Source: Vulcanimicrobiota bacterium (GTDB lineage Bacteria; Vulcanimicrobiota; Vulcanimicrobiia; Vulcanimicrobiales; Vulcanimicrobiaceae). Taken from it: DNA of 61,254 nt. The stretch covers positions 1 through 61,254 of the forward strand of contig JAAXCX010000013.1 of assembly GCA_013036105.1 (NCBI GenBank). The letters are read 5' to 3'. The first letter of the stretch is position 1. Each line of letters opens with the position of its first letter. Positions 50,114 through 57,755 of this stretch are shown here, piece after piece. Under the pieces are notes generated by a model. That model made no database searches. It saw only the letters and a program-made list of their open reading frames with translations, and had not been told where the DNA came from. The translations under genes were made by a program, and so were the position numbers.

Positions 50114-50338
50114 ATGACCACGCTGAAATTGACCAAAATTGGAAACTCGGTGGGCGCGATTTTTCCGAAGGAAGTTCTAGCCCGTATGCATGTGGATGCC
50201 GGAGACGTCATCTATCTTACCGAGGCTCCCGATGGTGTGCGGGTTACGCCTTATAATCCCGAGTTTGAACGCCAAATGCAGATCGCAGATCGGGTGATGA
50301 AGCGGCGCCGGGCGGTTTTGCGTGAGCTCGCAAAGTGA
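50114..50338 (+). CDS. AbrB/SpoVT-type antitoxin
   Basis: A 74-residue swapped-hairpin AbrB protein: MTTLKLTKIGNSVGAIFPKEVLARMHVDAGDVIYLTEAPDGV is the AbrB/MazE DNA-binding domain, and the basic C-terminal helix (RVMKRRRAVLREL) would contact the toxin. The ATG at 50114 is favoured over 50091 and 50108 because it coincides with the predicted transcription start. The Doc toxin gene overlaps its end by 17 bases. Confidence 0.88.
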   Translation: MTTLKLTKIGNSVGAIFPKEVLARMHVDAGDVIYLTEAPDGVRVTPYNPEFERQMQIADRVMKRRRAVLRELAK

Positions 50339-50729
50339 GTATCGGTGGATTTCTGACGACGTAGTCCTCGCCGTTCACGAGGCCCAGATCGATGAGCACG
50401 GCGGTTCGAGCGGTGTTCGAGATCCGGGCCTTTTGCTATCCGCGCTTGCGCGTCCGCAGAATGCCGTGACCTATGGTCAACCCGATGTTCCCGAGCTGGC
50501 GGCGCTCTATGCGCTAGGAATCATCAAAAATCATCCATTCTTCGATGGAAATAAGCGCGTGGGCGCCGTGCTGCTAGAAATATTTTTGGAAAACAATGGA
50601 TATGAACTGGACGCGAGCGATGCGAAACTTCTTAGTGCTGTAGTCTCCTTGGCTGCCGGCGCCTCAGAAGACAAGTTTATATCTTGGGTGCGCGATCATG
50701 CGCGCCTTAAGCGTAAGCGGCGCAAATAG
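50322..50729 (+). CDS. doc: Doc-type Fic-domain toxin
   Basis: A 135-residue death-on-curing family toxin. The Fic motif HPFFDGNKRVG starts at His71, with Asn77, Lys78 and Arg79; Doc phosphorylates EF-Tu in the known case. EHGGSSGVRDPGLLLSALARPQNAVTYG is the standard Doc N-terminal region. Start is GTG 50322 inside the antitoxin gene. The usual partner of Doc is a Phd antitoxin, so the AbrB partner here is noteworthy. Confidence 0.92.
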   Translation: MSSQSEYRWISDDVVLAVHEAQIDEHGGSSGVRDPGLLLSALARPQNAVTYGQPDVPELAALYALGIIKNHPFFDGNKRVGAVLLEIFLENNGYELDASDAKLLSAVVSLAAGASEDKFISWVRDHARLKRKRRK

Positions 50730-50748
50730 CGGCGCGCCCGCGGGCCCC

Positions 50749-50791
50749 GCCTTCGACTACAGGCATCCAAGATGCCCTGCTCAGGATGACA
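50749..50791. repeat. Family-A hairpin repeat
   Basis: CCTTCGACTACA, stem GGCATC-CAA-GATGCC and CTGCTCAGGATGACA. A TATAAA -10-like box at 50805-50810 and the ATG of the propeller gene follow. Confidence 0.88.
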
Positions 50792-50819
50792 ATACGTAGC
50801 CTCGTATAAATTACGCGGC

Positions 50820-53800
50820 ATGAAGCGCCTTACAGCAGCCGCCCTCGCCGCTATTTTCTTGACCCCGATTTTCCTTTCACCCGCTGCGACGCGGGCCGCC
50901 GGCCCCGTCAAGGAAACAAACCCGTCGCCCGCGCCAGCAAAGGCACGGGCCGCAAGTCCGGCGACGCCCGAAATGACCACGCCGCAGAAGCTCATGAGCA
51001 AACTGCAGTGGCGGATGATCGGGCCGTTCATCGGAGGTCGCGTGGTCGCGATCGCCGGCGTACCGAGCCAACCAAGTTTGTTCTATATGGGCGGAGTGCA
51101 AGGCGGCGTGTGGCGCAGCAGCAACTACGGTACGAGCTGGGAGAACATCACCGACGGCCAGTCCGCGATGATGAACGGATACAGCATCGGGGCGCTTGCG
51201 GTCGCATCGAATCCGAAGATCATCTATGCCGGGACGGGCGAAGCCGATCTGCGCGGCGATTTTTCGACCGGCGACGGAATTTACAAGACGACCGACGCGG
51301 GCAAGACTTGGCACTTCGCAGGCCTGCGCGATACGCATACGACGACGGCGCTGGCGATCGATCCCCGCGATTCAAACATCGTGTACGCAAGTTCGATGGG
51401 GCACGTCTTTGCACCCAACGCCGAGCGCGGCGTCTTCAAAACAAGCGACGGCGGGGCGACGTGGAGCAAAGTACTCTACGTCGACGAGAATACCGGTTCC
51501 GTAGACGTCGTCATGGACGCGCGCAATCCCAACGTGCTCTTCGCCGCGATGTGGCAGGCTTCGCGCAAGCCGTGGAACTTTACGAGCGGCGGTCCGGGCA
51601 GCGGACTCTATAAGACGACCGACGCGGGCGCGCATTGGAGCAAGATCTCGAGCAACCCGGGATTCGCGACGGGTGTGCTGGGCAAGATCGGCGTGAGCGT
51701 CTCGGCGCGCGACGGGAAGAGCGTCTACGCAATCGTGCAAGCCAAGGACGGCGGTGTGTTTCATTCCAACGACGGCGGCGCGACGTGGCAGCACGTCAAC
51801 CGCGAGATGAAACTGCGCCAGCGCGCTTTCTACTACACGGCGATTTTTGCCGACCCGACGAATTCCAAAGTGGCGTACGCACCGCAGGTCGACGGCGTCT
51901 TCAAAACCACTGACGGCGGAAAAACTTGGAAGGCGATCACGCGCCCCGGCGATCATCACATCATCTGGATCAACCCGCGCAATCCGAAGATCTTGCTCGA
52001 GGGCGACGACGGGGGCGCGATGGTCTCGGTCGACGGCGGTAAGACCTGGAGTTCCAAGCAGAATCAGCCGACCGATCAATTTTACAAGGTCGCGATCGAC
52101 AAGCAGTTTCCGTTTCACGTCTACGGTGCGTCGCAAGATCACGGTGCGTACGAAGGACCGAGTGCGTCGAGCGAAGGTCTTGGCGCCGGTGGCTGGCATG
52201 GCGTGGCGCTGGGCGAGAGCACCTGGGTTGCGCCCGATCCGAACAATCGGTACGTCACCTATGGCAGCGGCTATCAGAGTGCGATGGCGCGTTTCGATCG
52301 CTCAACCGGCGAACAGAAGAACGTGAGTCCGTGGCCCAAATATATGTCGGGCGTCTCGTCGGCGGAGAGCAAATTCCGTTTCGGCTGGACGCATCCGATC
52401 TTTTTCTCGCCATCGAAACCACACGAGCTCCTGGTTGGCGGCAACGTGGTCTTCAAGAGCGACGATTACGGCGAGCGCTGGCAGCAGATCAGCCCCGATC
52501 TCACGCGCAACGATCCGACCACCGAAGGACCCAGCGGCGGACCGGTCGATTTCGATCAGACCGGCGTCGAGACGTTCCCGGATATTTCTGCGCTCGCTGT
52601 TTCGCCGCTCACGCCCGATCTGATGTGGGCGGGTTCGGCCGACGGCTTGGTGCACGTGACCACCGATTCGGGCGCGCACTGGAAGCTGGTTACACCGCCG
52701 GAGTTGCCGCAGTGGGCCCAGATTAGCACGATCGAGCCGTCGCACGTGTCGGCGGGCACGGCGTATCTATCGGCGTCGCGCTTTCAGTGGGACGATTTTC
52801 ATCCCTACATCTATAAGACGACCGATTACGGCGCGCATTGGAGCGCGCTGACCGACGGATTGCCCAACGACCAATACGTCTTCGCGGTGCGGCAGGATCC
52901 GCGCGATCCGCGCGTGCTCTTCGCGGGGACGCGCAGCACGATCTACGTGAGCTTGAACGGCGGCGGCAACTGGCAGCCGCTCACGCTCAACCTGCCGTAT
53001 GCGCAGGTGCGGGATATCGCGATCGATGCACAGCAGGGTGACGTTGTGGTTGCGACGCACGGTCGCTCGTTTTGGATTTTGGATAACCTGAGCGTGATCG
53101 AGCAGCTCGCCCACGGCGCGAGCGGTTCGCCATTGCTCTTCGCGCCGGAAACCGCATGGCTGACGCACGAGTACGGCTCGGGAACTGCTCGAGCGGGGAC
53201 GGGGCAAGGCCCGACCTACGGAACGAGCGTCTTTTTCAACGTGCCGACGGATTACAACGGCACGACGCCGATGACGCTGACGTTTATGGATGGCAACGGC
53301 CGCACGGTGCGCAGCTTCGACCTGCATTTGCACAACAAGAAAGAGAAGAAACCTTCGGCGCAGCAGCTCGCGGCGATGGACGAAGTGCAGAAGCGGGCGC
53401 ACGATCTGCACGATCTTACGAGCGCCGATCCGGGGATGAATCTTTTTGTGTGGGATATGCGTTATGCGCCGGCAACCGAAGCTCGCGGCGTGCAGGCCTT
53501 TGGAACCGATGATTTCAGCGATACGGTGGACGGTCCGACGATCGTCCCGGGAAAGTATTCCGTCGTGCTGAGTTACGGTGCGAAGAAGTGGCAACAGCCG
53601 TTTCGCGTGACGCTCGATCCGCGGTTGCATCCGGCCGCGGGCGAGCTCGCGGCGAGGTTAGCGCTTTCGATGCGGATTCGTGGCACGCTCGATGCGTTGA
53701 ATCGCGCGGCTAACGCTGCGGAGGCGGTGCGCTTGAGTTTACCGGCGGTGAAGCGCGCGCAAGTAGATGCGGCGCTGGCCGACATCGCCCAGCTCAACCC

Positions 53801-53981
53801 GAACCGCTCCAGCGAAAGCGATCTGGCGCACGAGAGTAAAATGCGCGATGCGCTCGCGTTTCTCTTGGGCTCGCTCGACTTGGCGTACCAGGCGCCGACG
53901 CCGGCGGAGTACGCGATTTATGACGAACTGCGGGCACAGGCCGTAACCAAAATCGCGCGCCTAAAGGCGGCGATGCAATAG
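50820..53981 (+). CDS. Secreted BNR/VPS10-like beta-propeller protein
   Basis: A 1053-residue protein with signal peptide (AALAAIFLTPIFLSPAATRA). Residues about 60-760 hold many BNR/Asp-box repeats (SxDxGxTW pattern, for example TTDAGKTWHF, SDDYGERWQQI, TTDSGAHWKL) as in sortilin/xyloglucanase-like propellers. These proteins are usually annotated as glycosyl hydrolases, but no catalytic pair is obvious here. The C-terminal 250 residues contain a beta domain and an Ala-rich helical bundle. A -10-like TATAAA lies 9 bp before the ATG. Confidence 0.88.
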   Translation: MKRLTAAALAAIFLTPIFLSPAATRAAGPVKETNPSPAPAKARAASPATPEMTTPQKLMSKLQWRMIGPFIGGRVVAIAGVPSQPSLFYMGGVQGGVWRSSNYGTSWENITDGQSAMMNGYSIGALAVASNPKIIYAGTGEADLRGDFSTGDGIYKTTDAGKTWHFAGLRDTHTTTALAIDPRDSNIVYASSMGHVFAPNAERGVFKTSDGGATWSKVLYVDENTGSVDVVMDARNPNVLFAAMWQASRKPWNFTSGGPGSGLYKTTDAGAHWSKISSNPGFATGVLGKIGVSVSARDGKSVYAIVQAKDGGVFHSNDGGATWQHVNREMKLRQRAFYYTAIFADPTNSKVAYAPQVDGVFKTTDGGKTWKAITRPGDHHIIWINPRNPKILLEGDDGGAMVSVDGGKTWSSKQNQPTDQFYKVAIDKQFPFHVYGASQDHGAYEGPSASSEGLGAGGWHGVALGESTWVAPDPNNRYVTYGSGYQSAMARFDRSTGEQKNVSPWPKYMSGVSSAESKFRFGWTHPIFFSPSKPHELLVGGNVVFKSDDYGERWQQISPDLTRNDPTTEGPSGGPVDFDQTGVETFPDISALAVSPLTPDLMWAGSADGLVHVTTDSGAHWKLVTPPELPQWAQISTIEPSHVSAGTAYLSASRFQWDDFHPYIYKTTDYGAHWSALTDGLPNDQYVFAVRQDPRDPRVLFAGTRSTIYVSLNGGGNWQPLTLNLPYAQVRDIAIDAQQGDVVVATHGRSFWILDNLSVIEQLAHGASGSPLLFAPETAWLTHEYGSGTARAGTGQGPTYGTSVFFNVPTDYNGTTPMTLTFMDGNGRTVRSFDLHLHNKKEKKPSAQQLAAMDEVQKRAHDLHDLTSADPGMNLFVWDMRYAPATEARGVQAFGTDDFSDTVDGPTIVPGKYSVVLSYGAKKWQQPFRVTLDPRLHPAAGELAARLALSMRIRGTLDALNRAANAAEAVRLSLPAVKRAQVDAALADIAQLNPNRSSESDLAHESKMRDALAFLLGSLDLAYQAPTPAEYAIYDELRAQAVTKIARLKAAMQ

Positions 53982-54014
53982 CCTAGAAGACAGTTTTTCC
54001 GTGGAGGGCCGGCT

Positions 54015-55388
54015 ATGCGCATAGCACGTTTTGCATTTCTGTGGGCGGTACTGTTCGTTCTCGCGCCGCTCGCGGGCTTGGCGTCGGACAGCTGGGGCGG
54101 GTCCACGGCCGATGACGGTATGGGCCATTCGATCACCGTCGAGGGCGAAACGCGCGGCACGGAAAGCAACGTCACGATCACCGTGCGCGATAACGCGACG
54201 GGCAAGGTCATCAAAGTTACTAAGCGGCATCGCAGCCGGACGGGTGCGCGCACGGAAACCCTCACCAACAACCCCGATGGGACGTCGACGCGCGAAATCA
54301 TCGATGAAGATACGCGCCTCATCGAAACGACCGGACAGCTCGAGTGGCGGCGCATCGAATCCACGACGACGTTCAACGGACCCAATGGCACCGGTCACGT
54401 GACGAGCGGCAAAGAATCCGACACCAAACGCCTGACCGATCCCAAAACCGGCAAGCTGATCGGGCGCACGAAGACCGGCATCGAATACGATCCCGCCAAA
54501 GATGAGTGGCGGACGATCTCGTCTGTGCCGGCACCTCCGACCGATCAGCGCTTTGCGCTGGTCGCACCGCACACTGCCGAGACGCAAGGGGTGGTCGAGG
54601 GAAGCGTCACCATTGAAGTAACCGATGCAGACGGCACCCGAACGATCGAGCCGGGCATCGGAGCTGTAACAGCAGTTGTTACCGTAGAGTCCGCGCATCA
54701 GAATCGATGGCCGCACAGTTTCCAATCCACGACCGGCGCGCTTGCGCTCACGGAGGCGGTGAAGTATTTCGCACATCATGGCGGCGCAGCGGGGCGCTAC
54801 GACGTCACCGCGAGTAACGGCGGCGGGAGCGATTCGGCGCAGATAAATGTGACGAAAGGCACCGGCCAAACCGTGCCTCAGATCGCGCAGCCGGGAATGG
54901 TTTTGCCGATTGGCGGCATTGCGGATATTACTGGGCGGGGATTTGCTCCGCAGCGCGAGCCCGAGGTTTTCCTGTGTACGCGCGATGGCGCCGAACTGCT
55001 CAATCCGGGCGCGATTTCCAATAACGAGATTCGTACGCTGGTTCCGACGCGAACCACTCCCGGGACGGCGACGGTGATCCTAGAGAACGGGAGCGGACAA
55101 TTCAGCCGCCCGGTCGAGGTCAATCCGGTCGGCGTGCAACTGCAGGTCCCGCCGCGCGTGCGAGTCGGACAAACGTTTCAAGGTGTTGTCGAGCTCGTCG
55201 GGCTGACGGCGGCGAACCAGAGTAAGCGGTTCACCGCCCGTATGTACGTTTCGGGTCACGGGCGGTTCGCGAGCGGCGGCAACGTAGTGACGACGCAGAT
55301 CGTCAACGGCCGCGCGTCGGCGGCGTTGATCGCGACCAGCGCCGGCACGCTCAACGTATCCGTGAGCGACGTTACGCCTCTACCGTAA
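54015..55388 (+). CDS. Secreted IPT/TIG-domain protein of unknown function
   Basis: A 457-residue protein with a signal peptide (FAFLWAVLFVLAPLAGLAS). Residues about 25-165 are rich in Thr, Asp and charged beta-hairpin repeats (TTGQLEWRRIESTTTFNG). Around 285-375 lies an IPT/TIG-like Ig fold (QPGMVLPIGGIADITGRGFAPQREPEVFL, then TPGTATVILENGSG). No catalytic motif is seen. It is transcribed in the same direction as the propeller gene 33 bp upstream, and both products are exported. Preceded by GTGGAGGGCCGG, a reasonable ribosome site. Confidence 0.75.
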   Translation: MRIARFAFLWAVLFVLAPLAGLASDSWGGSTADDGMGHSITVEGETRGTESNVTITVRDNATGKVIKVTKRHRSRTGARTETLTNNPDGTSTREIIDEDTRLIETTGQLEWRRIESTTTFNGPNGTGHVTSGKESDTKRLTDPKTGKLIGRTKTGIEYDPAKDEWRTISSVPAPPTDQRFALVAPHTAETQGVVEGSVTIEVTDADGTRTIEPGIGAVTAVVTVESAHQNRWPHSFQSTTGALALTEAVKYFAHHGGAAGRYDVTASNGGGSDSAQINVTKGTGQTVPQIAQPGMVLPIGGIADITGRGFAPQREPEVFLCTRDGAELLNPGAISNNEIRTLVPTRTTPGTATVILENGSGQFSRPVEVNPVGVQLQVPPRVRVGQTFQGVVELVGLTAANQSKRFTARMYVSGHGRFASGGNVVTTQIVNGRASAALIATSAGTLNVSVSDVTPLP

Positions 55389-55394
55389 CGAGGC

Positions 55395-55808
55395 TTATTG
55401 CGGCGACGTGATCATCCACTCGGTGCCGAAGCGGTCCTGAATGATTCCGAACTTTCCGCCATCGCCCCACGCGACGTTGTCGAGCGGCACGGTGACTTTG
55501 CCGCCTTCGGCGAGCGCCTCGAAAACGCGTTTTCCTTCGGCTGCGCTGGAGAGCTCTAACGATAGCGAGATATTGCCGGCGTCGGGATCGACCGTTTTTC
55601 CGGGTGGCCCGTCGGAAGCCATGAACGCAAAGCCGGAGCCTTTAAAATCGGCGTGCATGACTTTGTTTTGGTAATCCGCCGGCACTTGGTGACCCTGCGG
55701 CGCGCCATCGAAACGGATGATAGTGTATTCTCCGCCGAGGATTTTCTTGTAAAAGGCAAGTGCCTCTTCGCAGCGGCCATAGAAGAAGACATATGGTTCT
55801 AATTTCAT
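55395..55808 (-). CDS. VOC-family (PhnB-like) protein
   Basis: A 137-residue glyoxalase-fold protein of the PhnB/YjdN group: MKLEPYVFFYGRCEEALAFYKKILGGEYTIIRFDGAP, then FMASDGPPG and FGIIQDRFGTEWMITSP. These dimers have paired beta-alpha-beta modules; many have no known substrate. It converges with the IPT/TIG gene and diverges from the flavoenzyme gene. Confidence 0.9.
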   Translation of the reverse strand: MKLEPYVFFYGRCEEALAFYKKILGGEYTIIRFDGAPQGHQVPADYQNKVMHADFKGSGFAFMASDGPPGKTVDPDAGNISLSLELSSAAEGKRVFEALAEGGKVTVPLDNVAWGDGGKFGIIQDRFGTEWMITSPQ

Positions 55809-55831
55809 GCCGAATATTTCATGCGCACGGG

Positions 55832-55859
55832 TTGAGTAAACCTGTTTGATTGGGATAAT
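55832..55859 (+). promoter_or_regulatory. Promoter of the flavoenzyme gene
   Basis: TTGAGT (55832-55837), 16-bp spacer, GATAAT (55854-55859). The expected start is near 55866, downstream of the GTG at 55862, which favours ATG 55883 as the start of translation. Confidence 0.6.
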
Positions 55860-55882
55860 GCGTGCATGAAACGCCCGCTCAC

Positions 55883-57316
55883 ATGTTAGACCGGCGCGAG
55901 TTTCTCAGGGGCGTCGCGGGCGCCGCCGCGCTAGGCGCGGCCGGAGTGGAGCTCCTTGCCGCGGCGCGCCGGCTGCCGTGGGAGGCGCTTGCGCGCCGGC
56001 TTTCGGGAAGCGTCGTGCTTCCCGGCGGTCGTGGATACGGTGAACTTGCGCTTCCGAATAATCTGCGGTATTCCGCGCTGCGCCCGGCGGGCATCGCGAT
56101 GTGCAAGAGCGCGCGAGATGTGAGCGCAGCGATTTTGTGGGCGCGCGAGAATGGCGTGCCGCTCGTAGCGCGTTCCGGTGGTCACTCATATGCGGGCTAT
56201 TCTACGACGAGCGGGTTGATGATCGACATGGTCGAGATGAACGGCATATCGCTGGACGAGAGTACGGGCGTCGCGACCGTCGCCGGCGGCGCCAGGAACG
56301 GTGATGTTTACAGTTATTTCAGTAACCGCAATGTCGCGATTACGCACGGCCGGTGCCCGACCGTGGGGATCGCAGGCTTAGCCCTGGGCGGCGGCATCGG
56401 CTTCAACATGCGTGAGCACGGTCTGACCTGCGATCACATGGTTGCCAGCGAGATCGTGCTGGCCGACGGATCGATTCAAACGCTTACCGGCGACGACGAT
56501 CTGTTGTGGGCGTGCCGCGGTGCAGGTGGCGGAAACTTCGGGATCAACACGTCGTTTGCGTTCCAAACGTTCGACGTTGGTTCGATTACGGTTTGCGATC
56601 TGACTTGGGACGAGCGGCCCGAACGCGTCTTCGCCAGTCTCGTTGAGACGCTCGATCGCGCTCCGCGGACGTTCGGTTCGAAAGTTTCCGCCAAAGCGCC
56701 GACCGGTTCTTCAGGGATACAGATTGAGTTGCTCGGTCAGTTCACCGGTACGCCGGCTGGGCTACGCGAACTGCTTGCCGGCGCATATGCGATCGCGCCA
56801 CCAAAGGGCGTCGTTACCATGGAGCGCTACTGGAAGGCGCAAAAAGTGCTCGCCGAGCCCGGAGTTCCAGCCTACTTCCAAGAGCGCTCGCGGTTTTTCA
56901 ATGAGGCGATCGATCATCGAGCGGTCGCGGTGATTTTCGAGTGGTTGCGGCGATGCCCGAAGACCGCAACATCGGCCGAGTTCAAAGTCTTTCAAACCGG
57001 CGGCCGCGTGAACGATAAGAAGCCAAGCGAGACGGCGTTCGTGCACCGGCAGAGCCGGTGGCTCGGATCGATCGACCTGTATTGGGAACGCGATACGCCG
57101 AACCACACGCTGCAGCACTACTTAGCGTGGCTGAGCGCGTTCTACGAAGCAATCGTTCCGATTGCCAAAGGCGGCGCGTACCAAAACTTCATCGATCCGT
57201 CGCTCACCGATTGGAAGCGCGCCTATCACGGATCGAATCTAAAAAAACTCGAAGCGATCAAGAAGCGCGTCGATCCGACCGGAGTGTTTACGTTCCGGGA
57301 AGCGATTCCAAGTTAA
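55883..57316 (+). CDS. Tat-exported FAD-linked oxidase, berberine-bridge-enzyme type
   Basis: A 477-residue PCMH-fold flavoprotein. The N-terminus LDRREFLRGVAGAAALGAAG is a twin-arginine signal. Residues 98-101 (SGGHSY with His101) and Cys158 in GRCPTVGIAGLALGGGIGFN match the two residues that hold FAD covalently in BBE-type oxidases. The C-terminal BBE segment is YQNFIDPSLTDWKRAYHGSN. Such enzymes oxidise sugars, alcohols or aromatic compounds with oxygen. The start could also be GTG 55862 (seven more residues). A minus-strand terminator follows at once. Confidence 0.92.
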   Translation: MLDRREFLRGVAGAAALGAAGVELLAAARRLPWEALARRLSGSVVLPGGRGYGELALPNNLRYSALRPAGIAMCKSARDVSAAILWARENGVPLVARSGGHSYAGYSTTSGLMIDMVEMNGISLDESTGVATVAGGARNGDVYSYFSNRNVAITHGRCPTVGIAGLALGGGIGFNMREHGLTCDHMVASEIVLADGSIQTLTGDDDLLWACRGAGGGNFGINTSFAFQTFDVGSITVCDLTWDERPERVFASLVETLDRAPRTFGSKVSAKAPTGSSGIQIELLGQFTGTPAGLRELLAGAYAIAPPKGVVTMERYWKAQKVLAEPGVPAYFQERSRFFNEAIDHRAVAVIFEWLRRCPKTATSAEFKVFQTGGRVNDKKPSETAFVHRQSRWLGSIDLYWERDTPNHTLQHYLAWLSAFYEAIVPIAKGGAYQNFIDPSLTDWKRAYHGSNLKKLEAIKKRVDPTGVFTFREAIPS

Positions 57317-57373
57317 ATAAAACGAGGCGCTCGGTGAGAGCGCCTCGTTGATGGTTGACAGCGGGACTGAGAC
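57316..57373 (-). ncRNA. Predicted short RNA, unit 2, antisense to the tRNA-like RNA
   Basis: Expected start near 57373 from the promoter at 57408-57380. The 5' part is complementary to 57456-57484 of the tRNA-like element (including a 13-bp perfect match over GCGGGACTGAGAC), with the inverted repeat at 57350-57379. The conserved block ACCATCAA and the terminator hairpin ACGAGGCGCTC/GAGCGCCTCGT with TTTTATTT end it. Length is about 58 nt. Confidence 0.6.
57321..57352 (-). terminator. Intrinsic terminator of unit 2
   Basis: Perfect stem of about 11 bp (ACGAGGCGCTC/GAGCGCCTCGT), 5-nt loop, then TTTTATTT on the minus strand. It also lies just after the plus-strand flavoenzyme gene and may serve it. 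Confidence 0.85.
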
Positions 57374-57379
57374 GACTCC

Positions 57380-57408
57380 ACTCTATCACACCGAAGCATC
57401 GGTCGCAA
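57380..57408 (-). promoter_or_regulatory. Promoter of short RNA unit 2
   Basis: Minus strand TTGCGA (57408-57403), 17-bp spacer, TAGAGT (57385-57380). The bases before the -10 (TCGGTGTGA) are identical to unit 3. Confidence 0.7.
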
Positions 57409-57423
57409 TTGACCTACTCCACT

Positions 57424-57494
57424 GGAGCGTGCCGGAATCGAACCGACTGCGGCGTGGAGTCTCAGTCCCGCCGTCGACACCATCGAAACGCCCC
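57424..57494 (-). ncRNA. tRNA-like RNA, unit 2
   Basis: The minus strand folds as a cloverleaf of 71 nt. It has a 7-bp acceptor stem GGGGCGT/ACGCTCC (extendable outward by up to 5 bp), one linker base, and a short D-like hairpin (TCGA/TCGA, 5-nt loop). A 24-nt anticodon-like hairpin follows (CGGCG/CGCCG plus GGA/TCC with a bulged A, 7-nt loop CTGAGAC). Two linker bases lead to a T-arm GTCGG-TTCGATT-CCGGC. A canonical D-loop is missing and no CCA is encoded. GTTTCGAYGG at the 5' side recalls tmRNA. The shared motif CGTCGTGAATG lies 10 nt upstream. Confidence 0.55.
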
Positions 57495-57540
57495 AGCGGA
57501 TTCGCATTCACGACGAAACGTGCATTTAGCAAGAGCGGGT

Positions 57541-57598
57541 AAAATAAAACGAGGCGTTCTTGCGAGCGCCTCGTTGACGGTGTGACGGGCTTGAGGGT
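57541..57598 (-). ncRNA. Predicted short RNA, unit 3, antisense to the tRNA-like RNA
   Basis: Expected start near 57598. Its 5' part (inverted repeat 57576-57603) is complementary to 57677-57704, with an 11-bp core CCCTCAAGCCC. The block reads ACCGTCAA instead of ACCATCAA, matching the change GATGGT to GACGGT in the tRNA-like partner. Ends in a hairpin with TTTTATTTT. Confidence 0.6.
57545..57576 (-). terminator. Intrinsic terminator of unit 3
   Basis: Minus-strand stem AACGAGGCG(CTC) with (GA)ACGCCTCGTT and a small loop, then TTTTATTTTAC. Nearly the same stem as in unit 2. Confidence 0.8.
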
Positions 57599-57604
57599 AC
57601 CTCG

Positions 57605-57633
57605 ACTCTATCACACCGATGCGTGTGGCTCAA
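57605..57633 (-). promoter_or_regulatory. Promoter of short RNA unit 3
   Basis: Minus strand TTGAGC (57633-57628), 17-bp spacer, TAGAGT (57610-57605), with TCGGTGTGA directly before the -10. Confidence 0.7.
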
Positions 57634-57645
57634 GGCCAACGTGCT

Positions 57646-57714
57646 GGAGGGTGCGGGAATCGAACCCGCAGCGGCAGAGCCCCTCAAGCCCGCCGTCGAC
57701 CGTCGAAACCCCCC
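57646..57714 (-). ncRNA. tRNA-like RNA, unit 3
   Basis: Same architecture as unit 2, 69 nt: acceptor GGGGGGT/ACCCTCC (extended by GCT/AGC), one base, D-like hairpin TCGA-CGG-TCGA, 24-nt anticodon-like hairpin (CGGCG/TGCCG and GGC/GCT, bulged C, 7-nt loop TTGAGGG), two bases, T-arm GCGGG-TTCGATT-CCCGC. Acceptor, T-stem and inner hairpin pairs differ from unit 2 yet still pair. Both loops read T-GAG in the anticodon position. It may be a tRNA-derived regulatory RNA or a mimic; it is not a normal tRNA. Confidence 0.55.
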
Positions 57715-57755
57715 AGCGCGCGTCATTCACGACGAGCGCGCTCGGGAGAAAGCCT

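Noticed and set aside
57646-57714. Canonical tRNA-Leu(GAG) gene
   Set aside because: The loop reads T-GAG and the T-arm is perfect, but the middle hairpin is 24 nt, the D-arm lacks the usual A/GG bases, no long variable arm is present and the acceptor stem extends beyond 7 bp.
57424-57734. tmRNA (ssrA), one-piece or permuted
   Set aside because: GTTTCGAYGG and the T-arm resemble tmRNA ends, but only about 45 nt lie between them and no tag reading frame or pseudoknot region is present; the order is also not that of permuted ssrA.
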